Assembly: GCF_023155275.1 (NCBI RefSeq)
Contig: NZ_JALMUV010000029.1
Location: 38,742-102,741, forward strand
DNA: 64,000 nt
Reading direction: 5' to 3'
Origin: Streptomyces rhizoryzae
GTDB taxonomy: Bacteria > Actinomycetota > Actinomycetes > Streptomycetales > Streptomycetaceae
The notes under the pieces are model-generated. The model was not told where the DNA came from. It worked only from the letters and a program-made list of their open reading frames with translations, and did no database searches. Both the position numbers and the translations under genes were made by a program. Below, piece by piece: positions 25,686-33,860 of this stretch. Numbering within the stretch: position 1 is the first letter of the stretch; each line of letters opens with the position of its first letter.

Positions 25686-27148
25686 GCCGCGCCGTCCGGC
25701 GCACCGCCGCGTTCTCCTTCCTGCTGCTGGCCGCGCTGCTGGTCAACGCGGTGCGGGTGCAGGTCTTCGAGGCGGACGCCTACACCGGCAACCCGGCCAA
25801 CCGGCGGGCCGCCATCGCGCGGTACGCCCAGCCGCGCGGCGCCGTGCTGGTCGGCGGGCGCCCGGTCACCGGGTCGCGGGACAGCGGCGGCCGGCTGCGC
25901 TACGAGCGGACGTACACCGACGGCCCGCTGTACGCGCCGGTCACCGGCTTCGCCTCGCAGACGTACGGGACCTCGCTGCTGGAGAGCGCCGAGGACGGGG
26001 TGCTGGCCGGGACCGACCGGCGGCTGGCCGCCTTCCCGTGGTGGGACCGGCTGATCCGCCGCCGGCCGCCGGGGGGCCGGGTCGAGACCACCGTCGATCC
26101 GGCGATGCAGCGCGCGGCGTTCCGCGGACTGGCCGGCCGGAAGGGCGCGGTGGTGGCGCTGGACCCGCGCTCGGGGCGGGTGCTGGCGCTGGTCAGCTCC
26201 CCGTCGTACGACCCCGGGGAGCTGTCCGGCAACGGCCGTTCGGTGACCGGGGCGTGGCGGCGGCTGAACGGGGCGCCGGACCGGCCGATGCTCAACCGGG
26301 CGCTGCGGCAGACCTATCCGCCCGGTTCGGCCTTCAAGGTCGTCACCGCGGCGGCCGCGCTGGACGGCGGTCTGGTGCGGGACCCCGACGCGCCGCTGGA
26401 CGTACCGGACCCGTACGTCCTGCCGGGCACCCGCACCGCGCTGGGCAATCCGGCGGACGGCTGCGAACACGCCGGGCTGCGGGACGCCTTCCGGCTCTCC
26501 TGCAACACCGTCTTCGCGCGGCTGGGGGCCGCCGTCGGGCTGCGCGCGATGGCGGAGACGGCCGGGCGGTTCGGTTTCAACGACCCCGGGCTGCGGATCC
26601 CGTCCGCCGTCGCGCCCAGCACCTTCGACACGCACATGGACCCGGCGCAGCTGGCGCTCTCCTCGATCGGCCAGTTCGACACCGCCGCCACCCCGCTCCA
26701 GATGGCGATGGTGGCGGCGGCGGTGGCCGGCGACGGGCAGCTGGCGCCGCCGTACCTCGTGGAGCGGGTGACCGACGCGCACGGTGTGCAGCTCGCCCCC
26801 GGGCCGCGGGAACCGGTCCGGCAGGTGATGAGTTCGGCCACCGCGCAGCAGCTCCAGGAGATGATGACCGACGTCGTGGAGCACGGGAGCGGGCGGACCG
26901 CGGCGATCGACGGGTTCACCGTGGGCGGCAAGACGGGGACGGCGCAGCACGGGGTGCGCAACGAGGGCACGCCGTACGCCTGGTTCATCGCGTGGGTGCG
27001 GGACCGCCGGAGCCATGAGCCGGTGGCGGCGGTGGCGGTGGTCGTGGAGGACGCCGAGGCCGAGCGCGCGGACATCAGCGGCGGCGGCAGCGCCGGGCCG
27101 ATCGCCCGCGCGGTGCTGGCGGCGGGGGTGGGGGCGAAAGCGGGGTGA
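25682..27148 (+). CDS. Class B penicillin-binding protein (D,D-transpeptidase)
   Basis: A 488-residue protein with an N-terminal membrane anchor (about 8-24), a short dimerisation region and a transpeptidase domain. The active-site motifs are PGSAFK (SxxK, about residue 217), SCN (SxN) and KTGTA. It cross-links peptidoglycan stem peptides and is the natural partner of the SEDS protein just upstream. The GTG start overlaps the upstream stop. Its length is close to that of the PbpA type in actinobacteria. Confidence 0.94.
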   Translation: MSRAVRRTAAFSFLLLAALLVNAVRVQVFEADAYTGNPANRRAAIARYAQPRGAVLVGGRPVTGSRDSGGRLRYERTYTDGPLYAPVTGFASQTYGTSLLESAEDGVLAGTDRRLAAFPWWDRLIRRRPPGGRVETTVDPAMQRAAFRGLAGRKGAVVALDPRSGRVLALVSSPSYDPGELSGNGRSVTGAWRRLNGAPDRPMLNRALRQTYPPGSAFKVVTAAAALDGGLVRDPDAPLDVPDPYVLPGTRTALGNPADGCEHAGLRDAFRLSCNTVFARLGAAVGLRAMAETAGRFGFNDPGLRIPSAVAPSTFDTHMDPAQLALSSIGQFDTAATPLQMAMVAAAVAGDGQLAPPYLVERVTDAHGVQLAPGPREPVRQVMSSATAQQLQEMMTDVVEHGSGRTAAIDGFTVGGKTGTAQHGVRNEGTPYAWFIAWVRDRRSHEPVAAVAVVVEDAEAERADISGGGSAGPIARAVLAAGVGAKAG

Positions 27149-27211
27149 GGGGCGCGGGTTCGGCGCCCCGGGGCGGCACCCGGCGCCCAAGGCGGGCGGC
27201 ACAATGGCCGG

Positions 27212-27694
27212 ATGGCTTCCGACGCGACCTCCTCCCCCGCCGCCGCGGTACGTCCCGTGCTCCCGCTCGCCGAGGTCGAGGCGCTGGCCCGGCGGGCGCA
27301 CGAGGGGCAGACGGACAAAGCGGGCCGCCCGTACGCCGAGCACCTGGCGGCGGTCGCGGCCGGGGTGCGGGCGCGCGGCGGCAGCCCGGCGCAGATCGCC
27401 GCGGCCTGGCTGCACGACGCGGTGGAGGACGGCGCGGTGAGCCCGGAGTGGCTGGCGGACGCGGCGCTGGACCCGGCGGCCAAGGCGATCGTCCGGGCGG
27501 TCACCAAGCGGCCCGGCGAGCCGGTCGAGGCGTACACCGCCCGCATTCTGGCCACCCCGGGGGCGCTGCTGGTCAAGGAGGCGGACCTGGCGCACAACGC
27601 CGATCCGGCCCGGCTGGCCGCCCTCGACGCGCCGACCCGGGAGCGGCTGACCGCGAAGTACGCCCGGGTGCGGGGGCTGCTGGGGCTGGGGTGA
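27212..27694 (+). CDS. HD-domain phosphohydrolase, small (p)ppGpp-hydrolase-like
   Basis: A 160-residue protein similar to the hydrolase domain of RelA/SpoT. ARRAHEGQTDKAGRPYAEHL supplies the first metal ligand, AAWLHDAVEDG the HD and ED residues, and VKEADLAHNADP the downstream ADxxHN motif. The size suits a MESH1-like stand-alone hydrolase of ppGpp or a related nucleotide. There is no synthetase or regulatory domain. No ribosome-binding site is present; CACAAT lies six bases before the ATG, suggesting a leaderless mRNA. It follows the PBP gene by 63 bp. Confidence 0.75.
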   Translation: MASDATSSPAAAVRPVLPLAEVEALARRAHEGQTDKAGRPYAEHLAAVAAGVRARGGSPAQIAAAWLHDAVEDGAVSPEWLADAALDPAAKAIVRAVTKRPGEPVEAYTARILATPGALLVKEADLAHNADPARLAALDAPTRERLTAKYARVRGLLGLG

Positions 27695-27914
27695 GCCGGT
27701 AGGGGTCGCGGGCACCCGTGGTGCCGGGGGGTGCGGCGGTGTGCGGGCACGCCGCGCGGTGGGCCCGCACCGGCGGTGCGCCGGGCCGTACGCCGGTGGC
27801 CCCCGCCCCGCCCCGGCCCGTGCGCCGGGAGCGGCGCGGCCGCACCGCGCGGCCGGAAAGGACCCCCGTTCTTCCACGACTCGGACGTCCGGGCGGAAAG
27901 ATGCCGTACACAGC

Positions 27915-27920
27915 TAATCT
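27915..27920 (+). promoter_or_regulatory. -10 box of a leaderless promoter for the ABC ATPase gene
   Basis: TAATCT matches the TANNNT actinobacterial -10 consensus and lies six bases upstream of the ATG at 27927, so transcription would begin at or next to the start codon. No ribosome-binding site is present. The rest of 27695-27914 holds nothing I can call. Confidence 0.5.
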
Positions 27921-27926
27921 GCCGCG

Positions 27927-28802
27927 ATGACTCCCACGCAGCCTTCGGCACCGCAGTCATCGGCACCGCAGTCATCGGAACCGCAGCCCGCCGCGCCGGG
28001 CTCCCCGCACCGCCCGGTGATCGCCGCGCTGGCCGGCGTCGGCGTCCGCCGCTACACCACCGGCCAGGTCATCCTCGACGGCATCGACTGGACCGTGCGC
28101 GCGGGTGAGCACTGGGCGCTGCTCGGGGCCAACGGGGCGGGGAAGACCACCGTGCTGCGGCTGATCGGCGCGCTGATGTTCCCCACCACCGGCACCGTCG
28201 AGGTGCTCGGCCACCGGCTGGGCCGGGTGGACGTGCGGGAGCTGCGCGCCGCCATCGGCCTGGTGTCCGGCGCGCAGAAGGTGCCGCAGGACGCGACCGC
28301 GCACACCGTGGTGCTGACCGGCGCGACCGGCACCGTGCAGCCGCTGTGGCGGAGGTACGACGACGCCACCCGGGAGCGGGCCGGTCAGCTGCTGGCCGAA
28401 CTGGACTGCAAGGAGCTGGCGGACCGGCCGTTCGGCGTCTGCTCGGGCGGGCAGCGGGCCCGGATCCTGATCGCCCGCGCGCTGATGGCCGACCCGTCGC
28501 TGCTGCTGCTCGACGAGCCGTTCAACGCGCTGGACCTGCCCTCCCGCGAGGACCTGATCGACGCGCTGCACCGGCTGGCCGCGGGGCGGCCGGAGCTGGC
28601 GACGGTGACGGTCACCCACCACCTGGAGGAGCTGTCCCCGGCCATCGGGCACGCGGTGCTGCTGCGCGAGGGGCGGGTGCAGGCGCGCGGCCCGGTGGCG
28701 GAGGTGCTGACCGGCGCGCGGATGACGGCCTGCTTCGGGCGGCCGATCGAGGTCTCCCGCCACGAGGGGCGGTGGCTGGCCCGGTCGGGGCGGCGCGCCT
28801 AG
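27927..28802 (+). CDS. ABC transporter ATP-binding protein
   Basis: A 291-residue single nucleotide-binding domain. After a ~30-residue Pro/Ser/Gln-rich lead come Walker A GANGAGKT, the Q-loop region, signature CSGGQRARI, Walker B LLLLDEP and the H-loop TVTHH. No permease or binding-protein gene is adjacent, so it could pair with a distant membrane protein or be a stand-alone ATPase of ModF-like type. It ends overlapping the MarR gene (opposite strand) by 4 bp. Confidence 0.88.
   Translation: MTPTQPSAPQSSAPQSSEPQPAAPGSPHRPVIAALAGVGVRRYTTGQVILDGIDWTVRAGEHWALLGANGAGKTTVLRLIGALMFPTTGTVEVLGHRLGRVDVRELRAAIGLVSGAQKVPQDATAHTVVLTGATGTVQPLWRRYDDATRERAGQLLAELDCKELADRPFGVCSGGQRARILIARALMADPSLLLLDEPFNALDLPSREDLIDALHRLAAGRPELATVTVTHHLEELSPAIGHAVLLREGRVQARGPVAEVLTGARMTACFGRPIEVSRHEGRWLARSGRRA
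27946..27990 (+). repeat. 15-bp tandem repeat in the ABC ATPase N-terminus
   Basis: CGGCACCGCAGTCAT occurs twice in tandem (27946-27975) and a third diverged copy follows. It encodes repeated SAPQS. The period keeps the reading frame, so copy-number changes would be tolerated. Confidence 0.85.
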
Positions 28803-29320
28803 GAGGGGGTGTCCGCCTCCGCCGGGGTCCCCGTGGCGGCCTCCGCCGGGGCCTGGGCCGCGTCCCGCACGCCCGTCAGGAAGCGGCGGACCGCGTCCCG
28901 TTCGCCGGGGCCGAAGGTGTCGAGCAGGGTGAGGGTGCGCGCGATCAGCGGCCCGAAGAATGCCTGGCCCAGGGCGACCGCGCGCTCGTCCACGGCCAGC
29001 AGGACCCGGCGGCGGTCGCGGGTGTCGCGGACCCGGCGGAGGTGGCCGAGCCGCTCCAGCCGGTCGACCAGCGCCGTGGTGCCCGCGGAGTTCAGGCCGA
29101 GCCGGCCGCCGAGCCGCCCGGCGGTCAGCTCCTCACCGGCCCGGGCCGCGTCCAGCAGCGCGATCAGCGCCCGCAGGTCGGTGGGGTGCAGGCCGTTGCG
29201 GGCGGCGAACTCCGCGCCCGCGAGGTCGAGCCGCAGCGTCACCTCGCGCAGCAGGTGGACCAGGTCCATGCCCGCGGGCTCCGGTGCCCGTTCCGGTGAT
29301 CGGTCCCGTGCCGCCGCCAC
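28799..29320 (-). CDS. MarR family transcriptional regulator
   Basis: A 173-residue winged-helix protein. The DNA-binding core is GLHPTDLRALIALL, then LTAGRLGGRLGLNSAGTTALVDRLE and the wing RRVRDTRDRRRVLL, followed by the C-terminal dimerisation helices. I chose GTG 29320 (GAAGGG nine bases upstream); ATG 29269, 17 codons later, is a fair alternative. It is divergent from an alpha/beta hydrolase gene, and a near-perfect palindrome between them is its likely operator, implying autoregulation and control of the hydrolase. Confidence 0.9.
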   Translation of the reverse strand: MAAARDRSPERAPEPAGMDLVHLLREVTLRLDLAGAEFAARNGLHPTDLRALIALLDAARAGEELTAGRLGGRLGLNSAGTTALVDRLERLGHLRRVRDTRDRRRVLLAVDERAVALGQAFFGPLIARTLTLLDTFGPGERDAVRRFLTGVRDAAQAPAEAATGTPAEADTPS

Positions 29321-29392
29321 GGTGCGCCGCCCTTCGCCGTACGTCGGTGCCGCGTGTGCGGCCCACAGGCAACCTATCCGGCGCGGAACGCG

Positions 29393-29427
29393 TAGGATCC
29401 CGATTACCTCGCTCAGCGAGATAATCG
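29393..29427. promoter_or_regulatory. MarR operator and divergent promoter elements
   Basis: CGATTACCTCGCT-C-AGCGAGATAATCG (29401-29427) has 13-bp arms with a single mismatch, exactly in the marR/hydrolase divergent gap. TAGGAT (29393-29398) just before it is a good -10 for the hydrolase, so bound MarR would cover the start site. TAGGTT on the other strand (29376-29371) can serve marR. Confidence 0.75.
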
Positions 29428-29470
29428 ATGGGCGAGACACCTGCCGTCCCCGCGCCCCTGGAGGTGCACC

Positions 29471-30376
29471 GTGCCGACGACACCGGCGTCCCCCGCCCCG
29501 CTCCCCTCCCCTGGCTCGCCCCCGGCCCGCGCGTTCCGCTCCGCGTACGAGCGGGCCCTGGCGCTGTGGCCCGTGGCCGCCGAACGGCTCGATCTGGAAG
29601 GGGAGTTCGGCACCACCCGGGTCACCGCGTGCGGGCCCACCGGGGCACCGCCGCTGGTGCTGCTGGGCAGCGGCGGGACCGCCTCGCCCGGCTGGTACGC
29701 GCGGGTCGCGGCGCTGGCGCGCACGCACCGGGTCTGCGCCGTGGACGTGCTGGGCGCGCCGGGGCTGAGCGTGCCCGGCGGGCGGCCGCTGCGGCGCCCG
29801 CCCGAGCTGATGGCCTGGCTGGACGGGGTGCTCGACGGGCTGGGCGCGGACCGGGCCGCGCTGCTGGGCCACTCGTACGGGGGCTGGATCGCGCTGTCCT
29901 ACGCGGTGCACGCGCCGGACCGGGTGGCCCGGCTGGCGCTGCTCGACCCGACGCAGTGCTTCGCCGGCTACCGGGCGTCGTACCTGGTGCGCGCGGCGCC
30001 GCTGTTCGTCCGGCCCGGTGCGGCGAGCGCGCGGCGGTTCCTGGCGTGGGAGAGCCGCGGGGGGCCGGCGGTGGCGCCCGAGCTGGTGGGGCTGATGGGG
30101 GCCGGCGGGCGGGCGTTCCGGGGCCGGCCGGTCACCGGGCCGCGGCCGGCCGCCGCCCGGCTGGGCTCCGCGGCGCCGCCCGCGCTGGTGGTGCTCGCCG
30201 GCCGCAGCCGGGCGCACGACGTGGCGCGGGTCGCCGAGTCGGCGCGGCGGGCCCTGCCGGGGGTACGGCTCGCGGCGCCGGCGGACTGCGGCCACCACGT
30301 CCTGCCGGAGCTGCGCTCGGCCGAACTGGACCGCCGGCTGGGGAACTTCCTGGCGGACGGCGCGGACGGGGCGTGA
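29471..30376 (+). CDS. Alpha/beta hydrolase
   Basis: A 301-residue hydrolase. The oxyanion/strand region is PLVLLGSGGTASPGW, the nucleophile elbow GHSYGGW (Ser near residue 137), an acid probably near VVLAGRSRAHD and the base His in CGHHVLPE. It has no signal peptide. The GTG start has GGAGG six to seven bases upstream. The reaction is unknown. The divergent MarR gene and shared operator suggest that its expression is induced by a ligand, possibly its substrate. Confidence 0.88.
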   Translation: MPTTPASPAPLPSPGSPPARAFRSAYERALALWPVAAERLDLEGEFGTTRVTACGPTGAPPLVLLGSGGTASPGWYARVAALARTHRVCAVDVLGAPGLSVPGGRPLRRPPELMAWLDGVLDGLGADRAALLGHSYGGWIALSYAVHAPDRVARLALLDPTQCFAGYRASYLVRAAPLFVRPGAASARRFLAWESRGGPAVAPELVGLMGAGGRAFRGRPVTGPRPAAARLGSAAPPALVVLAGRSRAHDVARVAESARRALPGVRLAAPADCGHHVLPELRSAELDRRLGNFLADGADGA

Positions 30377-30467
30377 TCCGGGGGCCCCGCCCCCGACCGC
30401 CTCGCCGAAGACGCCCCGCGCGCCGGGCCCGCGCTGCCGCCGCGCGGCGGGCCCGTCCCCCGGCGGC

Positions 30468-31577
30468 TCAGTCCGGGCGGGCGCCCTCGGCGATGGTGGC
30501 GGCCACCTCGGCGGCGCGGGCCGCCTCCTCGGCGGCGAACCGCTCGGCGTCGAGCCGTTCGGCCAGCTCCTCGTCCCGGCTCAGCAGCGCATCCAGGCCG
30601 GCGTCGCCGAGGTCGAGGACGCCGAGGTCCACGTAGGCGCGCTGGAGGCGTGCGCCCCACAGGCCGATGTCCTTCACGCACGGGACGATCCGGCTGAACA
30701 GCAGCTTGCGGAAGAGCCGGAGGAACTCCGAGCGTTCGGCGAGCTCGGCGGCCTCCCGGTGCGGGATGCCGAAGTTCTCCAGCACCTCGGTGCCGCGCAG
30801 CCGGTCGCGCATCAGGTAGCAGCCCTCGATGACGAACTCCTCGCGCTCGCGGAGTTCGGCGTCGGTGAGCTGCCGGTAGTGGTCGCGCAGCGCCATCCGG
30901 CCGAACGCGACGTGGCGGGCCTCGTCCTGCATGACGTAGGTGAGGATCTGCCGCGGCAGCGGCTTGGTGGTGGTGTCGCGGAGCAGGCCGAACGCGGCCA
31001 GCGCCAGGCCCTCGATGAGCACCTGCATGCCGAGGTAGGGCAGGTCCCAGCGGGCGTCGGAGAGGGTGTCGCCGAGCAGCGCCCTGAGGTCGTCGTTGAC
31101 CGGGTACAGCAGCCCGATCTTCTCCTTCAGGAAGCGGCCGTAGACCTCCGCGTGCCGGGCCTCGTCCATGGTCTGGGTGGCCGAGTAGAACTTCGCGTCG
31201 AGGTCCGGGGCGGACTCCACGATCCGCGCGGCGCACACCATCGCGCCCTGCTCGCCGTGCAGGAACTGGCTGAACTGCCAGGCGGCGAAGTGCTGCCGGA
31301 GCTCACCGCGGTCCTTCTCGGACATCCGGTCCCAGTACGCCGTCCCGTGGAGCGCGAGGGCCTCGTCGGGGGCGCCGAGCGGATCCGCCGGGTCCACCTC
31401 CAGGTCCCAGTCGATCCGCTCGGCGGCGTCCCACTGCTTGTCCTTGCCCTTCTGGTAGAGGGCCAGCAGCCGGTCGCGGCCGTCGTCGTACGCCCAGCTG
31501 AAGCGGGCCGCGCCGGTGGCGGGGACGGTCCACAGGGGGTCGCCGGGGTCCTGGGCGTAGCACTCTGGGAACGGCAC
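30468..31577 (-). CDS. Ferritin-like diiron protein
   Basis: A 369-residue helical protein with a full set of six carboxylate-bridged diiron ligands: E109 (HGEQGAM), E139 and H142 (DEARHAE), E189 (LIEG), E219 and H222 (DEARHVAF). The pattern resembles ribonucleotide reductase R2/ferritin-like oxidases. It lacks clear features of a true R2 and no R1 partner is near, so an oxygenase or oxidase is more likely. I chose GTG 31577, with AGAGGAGG eight bases upstream; the frame stays open to 31637. It is divergent from the AurF-like gene. Confidence 0.82.
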   Translation of the reverse strand: MPFPECYAQDPGDPLWTVPATGAARFSWAYDDGRDRLLALYQKGKDKQWDAAERIDWDLEVDPADPLGAPDEALALHGTAYWDRMSEKDRGELRQHFAAWQFSQFLHGEQGAMVCAARIVESAPDLDAKFYSATQTMDEARHAEVYGRFLKEKIGLLYPVNDDLRALLGDTLSDARWDLPYLGMQVLIEGLALAAFGLLRDTTTKPLPRQILTYVMQDEARHVAFGRMALRDHYRQLTDAELREREEFVIEGCYLMRDRLRGTEVLENFGIPHREAAELAERSEFLRLFRKLLFSRIVPCVKDIGLWGARLQRAYVDLGVLDLGDAGLDALLSRDEELAERLDAERFAAEEAARAAEVAATIAEGARPD

Positions 31578-31776
31578 GGGGCTCGCCTCCTCTGCCCGCC
31601 CAACAGCTGTGGTGGGGCGGTTGGTTGGCAGGTTCACACGCTCCGCGCCGAGGGGTCAAGAAGTCGTGCGGGAGGGATTGACGCCATTGCTGACAGGCAG
31701 TCTCATAAGAGGCGTCCCCCTGTGACCGCGGGTAACTCCTCCGTACCCGCCCCGACCGTGAGGTGTGGCCAGAGCC
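31578..31776. promoter_or_regulatory. Divergent promoter region of the two diiron genes
   Basis: On the plus strand TTGACG (31678-31683) is followed 17 bp later by TCTCAT (31701-31706), a weak but reasonable promoter for the AurF-like gene. TGACAGGCAGTCTCA, an imperfect inverted repeat, overlaps the spacer and could bind the TetR regulator encoded downstream. This is a guess from position only. Confidence 0.35.
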
Positions 31777-32724
31777 ATGACGAGCACGCCGACCGCAATG
31801 ACCGTGGCGGACACCGACGTCCTGCGGGACGCCCTCGGGCTGCTCAAGGACCGGGAGCAGGTCGCCGAGCGGCTGCTCGACTCCTCCGCCAAGCACTCCT
31901 TCGACCCCGACACCGAACTGGACTGGGACGCGCCCCTGGAAGAGGGCAAGTGGTTCTGGCCGCCGGAGCTGGTCTCGCTCTACGACACCCCGCTGTGGAA
32001 GCGGATGTCGCTGGAGCAGCAGCAGGACCTCTCCCGGCACGAGGCCGCCTCGCTGGCCTCCCTGGGCATCTGGTTCGAGATCATCCTGATGCAGCTGCTG
32101 GTCCGGCACATCTACGACAAGCCGGTCACCAGCGCCCACGTCCGCTACGCCCTCACCGAGATCGCCGACGAGTGCCGGCACTCCAAGATGTTCGCCCGCA
32201 TGATCCAGAAGGGCGGCGCCCCCACCTACCCGGTCTCCCGGCTGAACCACAACCTCGCCCGGATCCTCAAGACCGTCTCCACCACGCCCGGTTCGTTCGC
32301 CTGCACCCTGCTCGGCGAGGAGATCCTGGACTGGATGCAGCGGCTGACGTTCCCCGACGAGCGGGTACAGACGCTGGTGCGCGGGGTGACCCGGATCCAC
32401 GTGGTCGAGGAGGCCCGGCACGTCCGGTACGCCCGCGAGGAGCTGCGCCGCCAGATGGTCACCGCACCGCGCTGGGAGCGGGAGCTGACCCGGCTCAGCT
32501 CCGGCGAGGCGGCCCGGATCTTCTCCGTCGCCTTCGTCAACCCGGAGGTCTACACCAATGTCGGCCTGGACCGGCGGGAGGCGGTCGCCCAGGTCAGGGC
32601 CAGCGGCCACCGCCGTGAGGTGATGCAGAACGGCGCCCGTCGCCTCACCGACTTCCTGGACGAGATCGGCATGCTGCGCGGCGCCGGCCGCCGCCTGTGG
32701 CGCAGCTCGGGGCTGCTGGCCTGA
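31777..32724 (+). CDS. AurF-like diiron oxygenase
   Basis: A 315-residue member of the p-aminobenzoate N-oxygenase (AurF) family. All seven expected iron ligands can be placed with the spacing known for AurF: E101, E132 and H135 (DECRH), E181, H208, E212 and H215 (EEARHVRYAREE). It probably uses O2 to oxidise an amine or a related group; the substrate is unknown. I chose ATG 31777. A GTG four codons earlier and an ATG seven codons later are alternatives. Neighbours are a second diiron protein (divergent) and a TetR regulator downstream. Confidence 0.88.
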   Translation: MTSTPTAMTVADTDVLRDALGLLKDREQVAERLLDSSAKHSFDPDTELDWDAPLEEGKWFWPPELVSLYDTPLWKRMSLEQQQDLSRHEAASLASLGIWFEIILMQLLVRHIYDKPVTSAHVRYALTEIADECRHSKMFARMIQKGGAPTYPVSRLNHNLARILKTVSTTPGSFACTLLGEEILDWMQRLTFPDERVQTLVRGVTRIHVVEEARHVRYAREELRRQMVTAPRWERELTRLSSGEAARIFSVAFVNPEVYTNVGLDRREAVAQVRASGHRREVMQNGARRLTDFLDEIGMLRGAGRRLWRSSGLLA

Positions 32725-32806
32725 GATGTCCGGAACGGGACGTTCGCACGCCGTACGCCCCGAGCGCCTGTGCGACTCCGAAATCCCGGCGGTTACGCTG
32801 CTGTTC

Positions 32807-33547
32807 ATGAACGGCAGCGGCACCGCCCCAGCAGTACCCAGACCCGCCTACCGACGGCTGACCGTGGAGCAGCGCCGCAGCCAGCTGCTGGCTGCGGCGC
32901 TGGGCCTGTTCGCCCAGCGCGCGCCCGAGGACGTCTCCCTGGACGACGTGGCGAGTGCCGCCGAGGTCTCCCGGCCGCTGGTCTACCGCTACTTCCCCGG
33001 CGGCAAGCAGCAGTTGTACGAGGCGGCGCTGCGCAGCGCCGCCGACGAGCTGGAGCGGTGCTTCGCGGAACCGGAGACCGGCCCGCTCACCCAGCGACTG
33101 GGCCACGCCCTGGACCGCTACCTGGCCTTCGTCGACCAGCACGACGCCGGGTTCAGCGCACTGCTCCAGGGCGGCAGCGTGGTGGAGACGTCCCGGACCG
33201 GCGCGATCGTGGACGAGGTCCGGCGCGCCGCGGCCGAGCAGATCCTGCGCCACCTGGGCGAGCCGGAGCCGGCGCCGCGGCTGCGGACCACGGTCCGGAT
33301 GTGGATCACTGCGGTCGAGGCGGCCTCGCTGATCTGGCTGGACGAGGGGAAGCAGCCGCCGCTGGACGAGCTGCGGGACTGGCTGGTGGACCACTTCGTC
33401 GCCCTGCTGACCGCGACCGCGGCCCGGGACCCGCAGACCGCCCACGTGGTGCGCGCGGCGCTGCGCGCGGAGCCCGCGGACGGCCCGGCCGGCGAGCTGG
33501 CGCGCCGGATCCTGCCCGTCGTGGGCGACGCCGCCCACCTGCTGTGA
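32807..33547 (+). CDS. TetR family transcriptional regulator
   Basis: A 246-residue regulator. The N-terminal helix-turn-helix covers about residues 25-70 (RRSQLLAAALGLFAQ, SLDDVASAAEVSRPLVYRYF). The rest is the variable ligand-binding domain. There is no ribosome-binding site; TACGCT (32794-32799) lies seven bases before the ATG, suggesting a leaderless mRNA. It is 82 bp downstream of the AurF-like gene and may control the divergent diiron pair. Confidence 0.92.
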   Translation: MNGSGTAPAVPRPAYRRLTVEQRRSQLLAAALGLFAQRAPEDVSLDDVASAAEVSRPLVYRYFPGGKQQLYEAALRSAADELERCFAEPETGPLTQRLGHALDRYLAFVDQHDAGFSALLQGGSVVETSRTGAIVDEVRRAAAEQILRHLGEPEPAPRLRTTVRMWITAVEAASLIWLDEGKQPPLDELRDWLVDHFVALLTATAARDPQTAHVVRAALRAEPADGPAGELARRILPVVGDAAHLL

Positions 33548-33557
33548 CACTGGGCCG

Positions 33558-33821
33558 GTGCGCAGCGAGAACACCCTCTTCACCGGCGGGCCGCTGGACG
33601 GCCGCGTCCTGCCCGTCCTGCTCGGCCCCACCGGCCTGCCCCCGAAGACCTACGAGATCCCGGTGCCCCGCGACGACGGGCGGCCCCCGGAGGTGCACGT
33701 CTACCTCCGGGTGCCCGGCCCGCCGGGCCGCCTGGGCCTGCCCCGCGGCTGGCGGTACGCCTACGCCCCGGAGGGCCGGCCCGCCCGGCGGCTCAACTGG
33801 CCCTGGCGCGGGCGCCGTTGA
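33558..33821 (+). CDS. Small conserved-looking hypothetical protein
   Basis: An 87-residue protein beginning MRSENTLFTGGPLDGRVLPV and ending in an Arg-rich tail. It has no membrane segment or cysteine. The start GTG is 10 bp after the tetR stop, with GACACT six bases upstream and no ribosome-binding site. FTGGPLDGR is reminiscent of small actinobacterial proteins of unknown function. I do not assign a role. Confidence 0.6.
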   Translation: MRSENTLFTGGPLDGRVLPVLLGPTGLPPKTYEIPVPRDDGRPPEVHVYLRVPGPPGRLGLPRGWRYAYAPEGRPARRLNWPWRGRR

Positions 33822-33860
33822 GGCACCCGCGCGGCACCGGCCGGGCGGCCCGGACCGGCG

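Noticed and set aside
30468..31577. Ribonucleotide reductase beta subunit (NrdB/NrdF) for the ferritin-like protein
   Set aside because: Iron ligands fit, but no large subunit is adjacent and the rest of the sequence does not read as R2, so I keep a general diiron call.
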